This document shows, in pieces, positions 44,958-53,450 of a DNA stretch of 58,531 nt. The position numbers and the translations under genes were made by a program. The stretch is from assembly GCA_900099715.1 (NCBI GenBank), contig FMTG01000007.1:99623-158153 (forward strand), written 5' to 3'. Origin of the DNA: Ruminococcaceae bacterium YRB3002 (GTDB lineage: Bacteria > Bacillota > Clostridia > Saccharofermentanales > Saccharofermentanaceae). Numbering within the stretch: the first letter of the stretch is position 1; each line of letters begins with the position of its first letter. Under the pieces are notes generated by a model that had not been told where the DNA came from, did not search any database, and saw only the letters and a program-made list of their open reading frames with translations.

Positions 44958-45944
44958 ATGATGAAGACTGAAGAACTTAAATTGACACAGGAGTGGGACA
45001 AGACTTTCCCTAAGAGTGAAAAAGTGAGTCACGGCAAGGTGACCTTTGTAAATCATTTTGGCATCACGCTGGTGGCGGACATGTATGTACCTAAGGATGC
45101 ATCCGGAAAGCTTCCTGCGATCGCTGTTTCCGGTCCCTTCGGAGCATGTAAGGAGCAGGCATCGGGGCTTTATGCACAGACAATGGCTGAAAGAGGATTT
45201 ATTACGATAGCATTCGATCCTTCCTTTACGGGAGAGTCAGGCGGATTTCCTAGAGCGATGCATTCTCCTGATATTGACGTAGAAGATTTCCAGGCTGCTG
45301 TTGATTTTCTTTCCGTACAGGACAATGTGGATCCGGAGCGTATCGGCATCATCGGTATCTGCGGCTGGGGCGGCATGGCACTTCAGACTGCATGTGCGGA
45401 TACAAGAATCAAGGCAACCGTCACATCAACTATGTATGACATGTCCCGTGTTGCAGGCAACGGATATTTTGATTCTGCTGACAGCAAAGAAGCAAGAAAA
45501 GCAGCAAGAGAAGCAGTCAGCAAACAGCGTACGGAAGACTACAGGAATGGCAGCTACGTGAGGGCCGGTGGTGTAGTCGATCCTCTTCCTGAAGACGCAC
45601 CGTTTTTTGTGAAGGACTATTACGATTACTATAAGACTGACAGAGGCTATCATGTCCGCTCACTGAATTCCAATGAAGGATGGACCGTTCAGGCAGGAAC
45701 ATCCCTTGCAAATACAAGGCTGTTCACCTATGCGGGAGAGATAGACAGTGCCGTGCTTATGATACACGGCGAAAAGGCTCATTCCTGCTATATGAGTCAG
45801 GATGCTTTCAAGCTTCTGAACGGAGACAACAAAGAACTCCTGATCATTCCGGATGCTGTGCACACAGACCTGTATGACGGCGGTGATAAGGATTTTATTC
45901 CCTTTGATAGGATGGAAAGCTTCTTTAATGAGTATCTTAAGTGA
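44958..45944 (+). CDS. Alpha/beta hydrolase family protein
   Basis: 328 residues. Early strand AIAVSGPFGACKEQ (oxyanion-type loop), then the elbow GICGWGGMA where a Ser is usual in position CGSGG, so the nucleophile appears replaced by Trp or shifted to Cys. VLMIHGEKAHSCYMS and DAVHTDLYD supply the late Asp/His region. ATG 44958 or 44961 behind GGAGG. Related to dienelactone hydrolase-like enzymes; substrate unknown. Confidence 0.85.
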   Translation: MMKTEELKLTQEWDKTFPKSEKVSHGKVTFVNHFGITLVADMYVPKDASGKLPAIAVSGPFGACKEQASGLYAQTMAERGFITIAFDPSFTGESGGFPRAMHSPDIDVEDFQAAVDFLSVQDNVDPERIGIIGICGWGGMALQTACADTRIKATVTSTMYDMSRVAGNGYFDSADSKEARKAAREAVSKQRTEDYRNGSYVRAGGVVDPLPEDAPFFVKDYYDYYKTDRGYHVRSLNSNEGWTVQAGTSLANTRLFTYAGEIDSAVLMIHGEKAHSCYMSQDAFKLLNGDNKELLIIPDAVHTDLYDGGDKDFIPFDRMESFFNEYLK

Positions 45945-45962
45945 CCGGAGGTTATGAAGATT

Positions 45963-46502
45963 ATGGGTAAAAATGTATTGGTCATATCTACCAGTCCGCG
46001 TACAGGCAGCAATTCTGAGCTTCTGGCCAATGAGTTTGCCCGGGGTGCAAAGGACGCAGGCAACGAAGTAGAGATTATAAGCCTTAAGGATAAAGATATA
46101 AAGTTCTGCAGAGGCTGCTTTGCTTGTCAGAAGACTAAGAGATGCGTGATCCGTGATGATGCGGATCTGATCGAGCAAAAGATGGAAAAAGCGGATGTCC
46201 TGGTTTTTGCCACGCCGATCTATTATTACGAGATGAGCGGACAGATGAAGACTATGCTCGACAGGGGCAATCCTCTGTTTACAACGGATTATGCATTCCG
46301 TGACGTTTACTTTATTGCGGCGGCTGCTGAAGATGAGGAGTATGTCTGGCAGAGAGCGAAAAGCGGTCTTGAAGGCTGGATAGAATGCTTTCCTAAAGCA
46401 AGGCTTGCCGGATGTGTATTTGGCGGCGGGGTAACAGAAACAAAAGAAGTGCTGGGCAACACAGCCATGGACAAGGCTTACGAAATGGGAAAAAACCTTT
46501 AA
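45963..46502 (+). CDS. Flavodoxin-family NAD(P)H-dependent oxidoreductase
   Basis: About 179 residues. FMN phosphate loop ISTSPRTGSNSELLA, a cysteine-rich CRGCFACQKTKRC segment typical of the family, and ATPIYYYEMSGQMKTMLDR. ATG 45963 is preferred because ATG 45954 is only 2 nt from the GGAGG site. Reduces quinones or other small acceptors. Third gene of the LysR-linked cluster. Confidence 0.92.
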   Translation: MGKNVLVISTSPRTGSNSELLANEFARGAKDAGNEVEIISLKDKDIKFCRGCFACQKTKRCVIRDDADLIEQKMEKADVLVFATPIYYYEMSGQMKTMLDRGNPLFTTDYAFRDVYFIAAAAEDEEYVWQRAKSGLEGWIECFPKARLAGCVFGGGVTETKEVLGNTAMDKAYEMGKNL

Positions 46503-46521
46503 AGAGCGAGGTGTCTTGAAG

Positions 46522-47127
46522 ATGCGCAAACAAGTTGGACCGAAGATCTGCATAGTCTTTTTGCTGGCACTTGTGCTGATATTTGCAGGGTGCGAAAGAA
46601 AGACACCGGAAGTTATAACAGATCCGGAGATAAAGGAGGAATCATCCGTTTTTGCGCAGACTGAACCTGACAATACAGAGGTTCAATCTGCCTTACCGGA
46701 GACTTCGGATACAAGTAAGCCTGAGAAACCGACAGATCTGACACAGGAGACAAATGCAGAGAATATGGAACTGATAATGAAGATTGATGGAACCGAGGTC
46801 AGCGTTGCATGGGAGAATAATGAGTCCGTTGATGCTATTAGGAATCTGGCAGCTTCCGGTGGACTTGAGATCAATATGTCCATGTATGGAGGGTTTGAGC
46901 AAGTCGGTTCTATCGGACAGAGTATTCCGAGAAGCGATGAGCAGACGACTACAAAAGCCGGAGATATCGTTCTGTACTCAGGGAATCAGGTTGTCGTGTT
47001 TTATGGTTCCAATTCCTGGGCATATACAAGGCTTGGCAGGATTACAGGTAAAACGGAGCAGGAATTAGCGGAGATGTTGGGGAAAAAGAATGTGGTGCTG
47101 AGTTTCGAGATTGGAGCGAGAAGATAA
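46522..47127 (+). CDS. Lipoprotein with cyclophilin-like domain
   Basis: About 201 residues. A signal peptide ending in the lipobox FAGC, a linker of about 60 residues, and a C-terminal domain (about 90-200) with INMSMYGGFEQVGSIGQ and VVVFYGSNSWAYTRLGRI, the cyclophilin-like beta-barrel seen in many Firmicutes lipoproteins and fused to flavodoxins. ATG 46522 has GAGGTG 8 nt upstream. Last gene of the cluster, which fits its common association with flavodoxin-type genes. Confidence 0.88.
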   Translation: MRKQVGPKICIVFLLALVLIFAGCERKTPEVITDPEIKEESSVFAQTEPDNTEVQSALPETSDTSKPEKPTDLTQETNAENMELIMKIDGTEVSVAWENNESVDAIRNLAASGGLEINMSMYGGFEQVGSIGQSIPRSDEQTTTKAGDIVLYSGNQVVVFYGSNSWAYTRLGRITGKTEQELAEMLGKKNVVLSFEIGARR

Positions 47128-47193
47128 CCCGCAATTTAGTGCAAAACAACGCAGACTTGTACGGAAGAAATATAATAATGAGATTAAGCGTTC

Positions 47194-47248
47194 TTTTCCC
47201 GAATGATATAATTACCTTGTCTGAGGGATGATCCCTTAGTCGGGAAAA
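47194..47248. promoter_or_regulatory. Nested palindrome between operons
   Basis: TTTTCCCGA (47194-47202) pairs with TCGGGAAAA (47240-47248), and AGGGAT/ATCCCT pairs inside. It sits 67 bp after the lipoprotein stop and 75 bp before the methyltransferase; a terminator or operator. Confidence 0.55.
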
Positions 47249-47322
47249 TAATCAGTATTATTTGCTATACTGGTTTGCAAACAATGTTTACAGTGATGCA
47301 ATTGTTATGCAGAAATGCTTAG

Positions 47323-48117
47323 ATGAACGAAGTTAACAGGACATTATTCATTCCGCTTTACGGAAAGGCCAGGGTAAGCAAGAAGAATATTATTCTGAGC
47401 GATCCCTTTGCTGAGAAGATATGGGAGAAGGAAGCTTTCCCTGTAAAGGGGAAGTCAGCTTCCAAATGGCTGGCATATAACATGGCGATGAGAGCCAGGA
47501 TATTTGATGAGTGGACTGATTCCATGATAGAACAGGATCCTGATGCTTTGGTCCTTCACATAGGCTGTGGCCTCGACAGCAGATGTCAGCGTGTAAAAAA
47601 GCATCCCAAACTCTGGCTTGATTGTGATTTCCCGGATGTTATATCGATGCGCAGAAACTATTACGAAGAGTCATCCGCATATCAAATGCGCGAACTGAAC
47701 GCATCCGATACTGAGCAGGTCAAGGTTTTGCCGGACAGCGATAATGTGATCGTCATCCTTGAAGGTATAAGCATGTATCTTACTAACGGGCAGATCAGGG
47801 CTTTTCTCGCGGTGTTGCAGGAAAAGTACAAGTCAGTTCATATCCTGATGGACATATATACTGTTTTCGGTGCGAAGGCATCCAAGTACAAGAATCCGAT
47901 AAATGATGTCGGAGTGACAACAGTCTATGGCATAGACGATATCGATGGCTTGCTTGAAGGATTGAAGATCCGGTTTAAAGCTGAGCATTCGCTGACACCT
48001 CCTGAGCTGGTAGATGAGCTTCAGGGATTTGATAAGAGTTTTTTCAAGCTGATGTTTACAGGTAAAATGTACAGGAAGATCTATAGATTAGTCGAACTTG
48101 AAAAACTGAATGTATAA
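47323..48117 (+). CDS. Class I SAM methyltransferase (leucine carboxyl methyltransferase family)
   Basis: 264 residues. VLHIGCGLDSRCQRV is the SAM-binding motif I; LDCDFPDVISMRR and VIVILEGISMYLT match the LCM/PpmA family used on small molecules or protein carboxyl groups. No clear ribosome site before ATG 47323. Stand-alone gene; substrate unknown. Confidence 0.88.
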   Translation: MNEVNRTLFIPLYGKARVSKKNIILSDPFAEKIWEKEAFPVKGKSASKWLAYNMAMRARIFDEWTDSMIEQDPDALVLHIGCGLDSRCQRVKKHPKLWLDCDFPDVISMRRNYYEESSAYQMRELNASDTEQVKVLPDSDNVIVILEGISMYLTNGQIRAFLAVLQEKYKSVHILMDIYTVFGAKASKYKNPINDVGVTTVYGIDDIDGLLEGLKIRFKAEHSLTPPELVDELQGFDKSFFKLMFTGKMYRKIYRLVELEKLNV

Positions 48118-48387
48118 TCATAAGCAGAGTATAGCTTTAGGGGAAAGAAGTTCTCATAAGTATTAAATATAACGCTCATGAAGACTGAGTCATAAGCGAA
48201 AATGTTATTATGATTTTATCCGGTTGTTTTGGAGCAGAAAATCAGGAATAAACCATACTTGCTACTTGCGTGCCATAAACTAAATGAAGCGTTGAGTAAG
48301 CTTGATAAGATCACAAAGAAGAACGGGATACCTCATTATCACTGCAGGATATCGGAAAGAATAACAGTTAAATACATCCATACATTT

Positions 48388-48403
48388 ACATATGTCGATA
48401 TGT
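48388..48403. promoter_or_regulatory. Palindromic ArsR-type operator
   Basis: ACATAT-GTCG-ATATGT is a perfect 16-bp palindrome 37 bp before the arsR-like start, resembling the ATA-N-TAT operators of ArsR/SmtB repressors. Suggests autoregulation. Confidence 0.65.
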
Positions 48404-48440
48404 ATGTTAATATCCTTTTGTTCAGGGGAGGTGACTGCAT

Positions 48441-48719
48441 ATGGGATACAGAGAAGATGCACGTAAGATCAAAGCATTGGCAGATGAGAACCGGCTGGCA
48501 ATAATGATGTCGCTTCGGCAAAGGGAGAAATGTGCCTGTTATCTCCTGGAAGAACTCAATATCTCTCAATCCACGCTCTCGCATCACATGAAGCTTCTTT
48601 GCGACAGTGGACTTGTTGATTACCGCAAAGAAGGAAAATGGATGCACTATTCACTTTCGCGAGAAGGCGTAAATGCTTTCCGAGAAATGATAGACGGATA
48701 TATACGGACCGACGACTGA
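48441..48719 (+). CDS. ArsR/SmtB family transcriptional repressor
   Basis: 92 residues, a winged helix with NISQSTLSHHMKLLCDSGLV as recognition region. KCACYLLEEL carries two cysteines in the helix that binds metal or arsenic in ArsR-type sensors. RBS GGGAGGTG before ATG 48441, with a palindrome upstream. Followed 16 bp later by an SDR gene, probably its regulated partner. Confidence 0.93.
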   Translation: MGYREDARKIKALADENRLAIMMSLRQREKCACYLLEELNISQSTLSHHMKLLCDSGLVDYRKEGKWMHYSLSREGVNAFREMIDGYIRTDD

Positions 48720-48735
48720 TCTAGGAGATACAGGT

Positions 48736-49464
48736 ATGACTTTCAAAGACAGAGTTTTTATTGTAACCGGCGCAAGTTCCGGTATGGGAAAGAGCTGTTG
48801 TGAACTTCTGCTTGAGAATGAAGCTGTTGTAGCAGGCATCGATGTAAATGACAGCACGATAGAACATGGATCTTACTCGCACTATAAGTCTGATGTCCTT
48901 GCAGAAGAGCAGATTCAGAAATGCATATCAGAAGTCGATTCCAAATACGGGCATATAGACGGTTTGGTCAATGCTGCCGGTATCTTTGGCAATAACAAGC
49001 CCTTCTATGAATTAACAAAAGAAGAATGGAACAGAGTAATATCGGTAAATACTACCGGAACTTTTATCGTATCCAAAGCTGCAGCCCCGCTAATGATCAG
49101 GCAAAAGCAAGGCAAGATAGTCAATATAAGCTGCATAAGATCCACCATATATAAGAACAATATGGCAGATTATGCTGCTTCGAAGGGCGCGGTTGCATCG
49201 ATGACATCTGCCATGGCATTGGATCTAGCCCCATATAATATTCAGGTAAACAGTGTTGCTCCCGGATTTATATACACCGGAATGACAGCGGCTTCATTTG
49301 ATATACCTGATGTGAGAGCAAAGTCAGAAGCTCTGATACCAAACGGAAGACTCGGCATGCCCAAAGACATAGCATCGGTTGTGCTGTTCCTTTTGTCTGA
49401 CATGTCGGATTATGTGACAGGAACCATGTTGTTTGCTGATGGCGGTTATCACATACAGAAGTGA
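48736..49464 (+). CDS. Short-chain dehydrogenase/reductase
   Basis: 242 residues. NAD(P)-binding VTGASSGMG, NAAG, catalytic Ser in VNISCIRST and YAASK; the C-terminal PGFIYTGMT and DYVTGTMLFADGGY match classical SDRs such as FabG-like reductases. Downstream of ArsR in one unit. Substrate unknown. Confidence 0.94.
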   Translation: MTFKDRVFIVTGASSGMGKSCCELLLENEAVVAGIDVNDSTIEHGSYSHYKSDVLAEEQIQKCISEVDSKYGHIDGLVNAAGIFGNNKPFYELTKEEWNRVISVNTTGTFIVSKAAAPLMIRQKQGKIVNISCIRSTIYKNNMADYAASKGAVASMTSAMALDLAPYNIQVNSVAPGFIYTGMTAASFDIPDVRAKSEALIPNGRLGMPKDIASVVLFLLSDMSDYVTGTMLFADGGYHIQK

Positions 49465-49503
49465 TCAGACGAGTTTCATTATGAGATAGGGATCAAAAAA
49501 TAT

Positions 49504-49950
49504 ATGGCATTTATAGTTAAAGAGTATTCTGATACAGAAACAGTTAAGGACTTATTTATTGAGTATTCTCATATCAAAGGGGCGGAAAGCTGTTTTGTCT
49601 CGTTTGATAAAGAATTGAATGATCTGGATGGATATTATTCCGGCGGAATAATATTGATCGGATACGAAGAAGACAAACCTGTGGCCTGTGTAGCTGTCAG
49701 AAAGATAAATGACGAAACATGTGAAGGAAAACGCTTGTTTATCAAACCTGAATATAGAGGAAAGGGGTACGCCAGGAAAATGATCAAAACGATGACGGAC
49801 AAGGCTTCTGAACTTGGATTCAAAGAAGTTGTTTTCACGACCAAACCGGAAGTCATGAGCGTTGGATACGGTCTGTATAAACGAATGGGGTTTGAAGAAT
49901 TATCCGAAGAGAATGGAATTGTTTCTATGAGGATAGATCTTTGCAAATGA
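49504..49950 (+). CDS. GNAT family N-acetyltransferase
   Basis: 148 residues. The acetyl-CoA binding motif A is KRLFIKPEYRGKGYARKMI, and GLYKRMGFEEL marks the C-terminal part. 39 bp after the SDR gene. Substrate unknown. Confidence 0.93.
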   Translation: MAFIVKEYSDTETVKDLFIEYSHIKGAESCFVSFDKELNDLDGYYSGGIILIGYEEDKPVACVAVRKINDETCEGKRLFIKPEYRGKGYARKMIKTMTDKASELGFKEVVFTTKPEVMSVGYGLYKRMGFEELSEENGIVSMRIDLCK

Positions 49951-50188
49951 ATTGGCAGCCCGTAGCGACAGAAGATGCATTGGGTGATCTTTTCAGTTGG
50001 AGCATGGCTTCTCGAAAATAACAAGCTGTGCATTATTTCCCAAAGTTAATTGAGTAAATGGACGGAGACGGGAACGGTATATACAAAAACAGATATCGCT
50101 TGATCTTATAAGGTCAGGCGGTTTTTATAATGGTATAATTAGAGTGTCAGTAAGATGGATTATCAGTTTACACACCGAGGTGACAGTT

Positions 50189-50962
50189 ATGAAAATATTG
50201 ACCAAACGGCTTGCTGTTATATTAACATTTGCGATCGTCGGAACTATGCTCTGTTCATGTAAACCAGAAACGCCCAATGTAACAGATACTGAGAGTGCAA
50301 AACTCTATCAGACCCCAATGGAAGCGCTGGAACTCAGTCCCGAGGACTCGCCTGAATGGGTCGTTCAGCTGGCTGAATCGACAGGTGCAACTAATCAGAT
50401 CTTTGTTATAGCTGCTCATGAGAAGACAACAGCATGGGTATCCCTGCATGAGAAAGATGCAAACGGAAAATGGAAGATGATCATGACGACTCCAGGATAC
50501 ATCGGTATGAACGGGCTCGGCAAAACAAAAGAAGGCGACGGTATGACGCCTGTCGGAACTTTTACATTCAACCGAGCTTTCGGTATCGCAGATGATCCCG
50601 GTTGTGCCATTCCGTATGTCAAAGCAGATGATGACACATACTGGTCCGGTGATACAGCAGATGGTATGCATTACAACGAACTCGTAAGTCTGAAGGATCT
50701 GCCAAACCTGAACAAGGATGACAGCGAGCATATTGTTGACTATGTTTACGAATACCAGTATTGCCTTAACATAAGTTACAACGACTCGGGGACGCCGGGT
50801 GCGGGTTCAGCTATCTTCTTGCATTGCCTCGGGAACAGAAAGCCGCGTACGGGCGGTTGTGTCGCTATTCCGATGGAGCAGATGTATTACGTTATGCAAC
50901 ATGTATCACCTGACTGTATGGTCGTGATCGACTCAATGGATAATCTGGGGGCAACATTCTGA
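50189..50962 (+). CDS. L,D-transpeptidase (YkuD) lipoprotein
   Basis: About 257 residues. A signal peptide and lipobox MLCSC, then a YkuD domain with HCLGNRKPRTGGCVAIP, which holds the catalytic His and Cys. Cross-links or modifies peptidoglycan at the cell surface. ATG 50189 behind GAGGTGA is preferred to the longer frame at 50144. Confidence 0.88.
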   Translation: MKILTKRLAVILTFAIVGTMLCSCKPETPNVTDTESAKLYQTPMEALELSPEDSPEWVVQLAESTGATNQIFVIAAHEKTTAWVSLHEKDANGKWKMIMTTPGYIGMNGLGKTKEGDGMTPVGTFTFNRAFGIADDPGCAIPYVKADDDTYWSGDTADGMHYNELVSLKDLPNLNKDDSEHIVDYVYEYQYCLNISYNDSGTPGAGSAIFLHCLGNRKPRTGGCVAIPMEQMYYVMQHVSPDCMVVIDSMDNLGATF

Positions 50963-51011
50963 GTGCACCGATTAAACAATGGCAGGCAGTAAAATCAGGA
51001 ATAAAACCTAC

Positions 51012-51038
51012 TAAGCCCGGGAGCAAATCTCGGGCTTA
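51012..51038 (+). terminator. Possible terminator after L,D-transpeptidase gene
   Basis: TAAGCCCG (51012-51019) pairs with CGGGCTTA (51031-51038), but the tail lacks a T-run. It is preceded by AATCAGGAATAAAAC, also found before the terminator at 53355. Confidence 0.55.
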
Positions 51039-51174
51039 AATATTGTGGTTAGCTATTCATTAGATTTGGTTAAACAGGTAAGTAATAAACAACCCCCATT
51101 ATTATAGTCCCGTTATCAAAGAGTGACTCATCAAAAACTGCACAAAAATGAAAGTCAAAGATGGTCAAAAATGA

Positions 51175-51201
51175 TTAGCACTCGCTTCTTGCAAGTGCTA
51201 A
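51175..51201. promoter_or_regulatory. CIRCE element (HrcA operator)
   Basis: TTAGCACTC (51175-51183), 9-nt spacer, AAGTGCTAA (51193-51201): one mismatch from the consensus TTAGCACTC-N9-GAGTGCTAA. It overlaps the -35 region of the hsp20 promoter. Confidence 0.93.
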
Positions 51202-51216
51202 TTGACGGACTATAAT
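51189..51216 (+). promoter_or_regulatory. hsp20 promoter
   Basis: TTGCAA (51189-51194), 16-nt spacer, TATAAT (51211-51216). The -35 box lies inside the CIRCE, so HrcA binding would block it. Confidence 0.75.
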
Positions 51217-51304
51217 GTAGTCAGAACAAAGGAACGAGGATCAAAGAAGAGATCAGACCTCCACCTCTTGCTCGGATAACAACAATTCAAAGGAGATGAT
51301 TAGT

Positions 51305-51748
51305 ATGTTGATGTCCGGTTTATTTGGAGAAGATTTGTTTGATGATTTTTGGGGTTTCCCTACAAGAGAGCTTGCCAATATCGACAAGCAGCTTTACGGA
51401 AAACATGCGCAGAACCTCATGAAGACCGATGTCCACGAGAACGAAGAAGATTATGAGATGGATATGGATCTTCCGGGATTCAAGAAGGATCAGATCCAGA
51501 TCAATCTTGAGAATGGTTACCTTACCATCAGTGCTTCCAAGGAGCATGACAATGAAAAGAAGTCGCGCGGCAAGGTCATTCGTCAGGAAAGATACGCAGG
51601 ATCCATGCAGAGGAGCTTCTATGTCGGTGAAGGTGTAAAGACTGAAGACGTTAAGGCAAAGTTCGAAGATGGTGTATTAAAGCTTTGCATCCCGAAGAAG
51701 GAACTTAAGGCTCTTCCTTCCAACACAACGATTGCCATTGAAGGCTAA
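51305..51748 (+). CDS. Hsp20/alpha-crystallin small heat shock protein
   Basis: About 147 residues. The alpha-crystallin domain spans about 40-135 (DYEMDMDLPGFKKDQI, AKFEDGVLKLCIPKKE). An ATP-independent holdase chaperone. ATG 51305 is chosen because ATG 51296 overlaps the AGGAG site. Controlled by CIRCE/HrcA, which is more often found at groE and dnaK than at hsp20. Confidence 0.95.
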   Translation: MLMSGLFGEDLFDDFWGFPTRELANIDKQLYGKHAQNLMKTDVHENEEDYEMDMDLPGFKKDQIQINLENGYLTISASKEHDNEKKSRGKVIRQERYAGSMQRSFYVGEGVKTEDVKAKFEDGVLKLCIPKKELKALPSNTTIAIEG

Positions 51749-51772
51749 AGAACAGTTACAAGAACAATGAAC

Positions 51773-51804
51773 AAGGCTCGGGGCTTACATCTCCGAGCCT
51801 TTTT
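51773..51804 (+). terminator. hsp20 terminator
   Basis: AAGGCTCGG (51773-51781) pairs with CCGAGCCTT (51793-51801), followed by Ts. Confidence 0.9.
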
Positions 51805-51927
51805 CATATAATATGGCTTCAGTCTAATATGAGATAGAAGCTTTTACTAAAAACAACAACCCTCAAGAATAATGTCAGATTCCAATATCTGGCATGAAAC
51901 TATAGTAGATGCAGTAAATCTTATATC

Positions 51928-51993
51928 ATACAGTTAAATGAAAATTCTAAGGAATTTAATATACCAAGCTTGTTAGTTGATACTTGGTTTTAG
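51928..51993 (+). pseudogene. Decayed 3' end of an esterase paralogue
   Basis: Reading to the TAG at 51991-51993 gives IIQLNENSKEFNIPSLLVDT then WF, which aligns with the end of the intact esterase at 53451-54395 (FIQNKLKLNIPSLPVDL). The sequence after the stop also matches the 3' flank of that gene. Only the last 20 or so codons are recognisable. Confidence 0.65.
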
Positions 51994-52110
51994 TGCCCGA
52001 TGACCGTCGATATGAACAACTATCTAATGTTCTGTTTATAAAATATAAAATACCGCAGGATCCATATCTTGCGGTCTTGTCTCTCAGGCTCAATTAATAC
52101 TGCCGTGACA
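51994..52110 (+). repeat. Duplicated 3' flanking sequence, copy 1
   Basis: From TCGATATGAACAACTATC onwards, through a ACCGCA/TGCGGT hairpin and GTCTCTCAGGCTCAATTAAT, this matches 54396-54477 and then 54606-54648. Here the two parts are joined directly. Confidence 0.8.
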
Positions 52111-52237
52111 GACAAATAATATTTTTATCATTTTTTCCTCCTCATAAACCAGCATTTATTTTTGTTTCCATTTTTCGTGTTATGATTTGTGTTAGGATAA
52201 TAATGATCATAACATTGAATTATTATTTGAGGTGTAT

Positions 52238-53278
52238 ATGAATAAGATTAAAATTGCTTTTTTCGATGCTAAGGAATATGACAGGCATTCTTTTGAAGAA
52301 TCTAATAAGAGTGAGGAATTTGACATTACATTTCTTGATACGAGGCTTTCAAGAGATACTTGTAAACTCGCGGAAGATGCTGATGTTGTCTGTGTGTTCG
52401 TTAACGATGATATCGATGCCTCAGTCATCGATCAATTATCTGAAATGGGTGTAAAACTGATTGCGCTTAGGTGTGCAGGTTATAACAATGTTGATATCGA
52501 ATATGCATTTAGGAAAATCCACATAGTAAGAGTTCCGGCTTACTCGCCGTATGCTGTAGCAGAACACGCCATGGCGCTTTTACTTACATCAATAAGACGA
52601 ATACACAAAGCTTATATCCGCACTAAGGATTTCAACTTCAGTTTAAATGGATTGACCGGCTTTGATCTGCATGGTAAGACAGTCGGAATTGTCGGAACCG
52701 GTAAGATAGGCCGTATATTCATTGATATCTGTCGGGGATTTGGAATGAATGTTATAGCTTATGATAAGTTCCCCGCTGCTGATTCCGGGATAACGTATGT
52801 GTCATTGGATGAATTGTGGGAAAGAAGTGACATCATTTCATTCCACTGTCCGTTGACCGATGAGAACCGTCATATGGTTAATTCAGACAGCATAGCTAAA
52901 ATGAAGAAAGGTGTAGTGCTAATCAACACTTCGCGCGGGGCTTTGATCGATTCAGAGGCATTGGTTGAAGGAATCAAACAACGTCAGATCGGTGCAGCAT
53001 GTTTGGATGTATATGAAGAGGAATCCGATGTATTCTTTCATGATTATTCTAATCACATCATTAACGATGATACGTTGGCAAGACTTATATCAATGCCTAA
53101 TGTCATTGTAACTTCTCATCAGGCATTCCTGACAAATGAGGCATTGCAGAATATTGCAGATACCACTCTCTCGAACATCAGGGAGTTCATTTCTAATGAT
53201 ACATGTGTTAATGAGGTTTGTTATAAGTGCTCTAATCTCGCTAACTGCAAGCAGACTCATGAAAAGAAATGCTTTTAA
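52238..53278 (+). CDS. D-2-hydroxyacid dehydrogenase with cysteine-rich tail
   Basis: 346 residues. The NAD-binding motif GIVGTGKIGR is at about 145, RCAGYNNVD and the HAMALLLTSIR region are in the catalytic domain, FHCPLTDENRHM and SRGALIDSEALV follow, and the active-site His is in SHQAFLT, as in D-lactate dehydrogenases. Beyond the usual end lies an extra tail with CYKCSNLANC and a final C (C-x2-C-x6-C-x7-C), which could bind a metal. ATG 52238 has GAGG 5 nt upstream. Confidence 0.92.
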   Translation: MNKIKIAFFDAKEYDRHSFEESNKSEEFDITFLDTRLSRDTCKLAEDADVVCVFVNDDIDASVIDQLSEMGVKLIALRCAGYNNVDIEYAFRKIHIVRVPAYSPYAVAEHAMALLLTSIRRIHKAYIRTKDFNFSLNGLTGFDLHGKTVGIVGTGKIGRIFIDICRGFGMNVIAYDKFPAADSGITYVSLDELWERSDIISFHCPLTDENRHMVNSDSIAKMKKGVVLINTSRGALIDSEALVEGIKQRQIGAACLDVYEEESDVFFHDYSNHIINDDTLARLISMPNVIVTSHQAFLTNEALQNIADTTLSNIREFISNDTCVNEVCYKCSNLANCKQTHEKKCF

Positions 53279-53354
53279 TATATTCATGAGCCTTTGATAT
53301 GATTAGTACATAAGATCATCAGTATAGATAACTAAATCAGGAATAAAACAGACT

Positions 53355-53380
53355 AAGGCTCGGAGTAATCTGAGCCTTTT
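53355..53380 (+). terminator. Terminator of the dehydrogenase gene
   Basis: AAGGCTC (53355-53361) pairs with GAGCCTT (53372-53378), then Ts. Confidence 0.88.
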
Positions 53381-53450
53381 AATTGGCAAAACAGTTAGTC
53401 GTGTCTAACCCCTTGTGTTATAATCCTCTTTGAACACAGGACAGTTAGTT

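Noticed and set aside
48229-48504. A 91-residue open frame overlapping arsR
   Set aside because: It overlaps the operator and the well-supported ArsR gene in another frame and shows no recognisable features.
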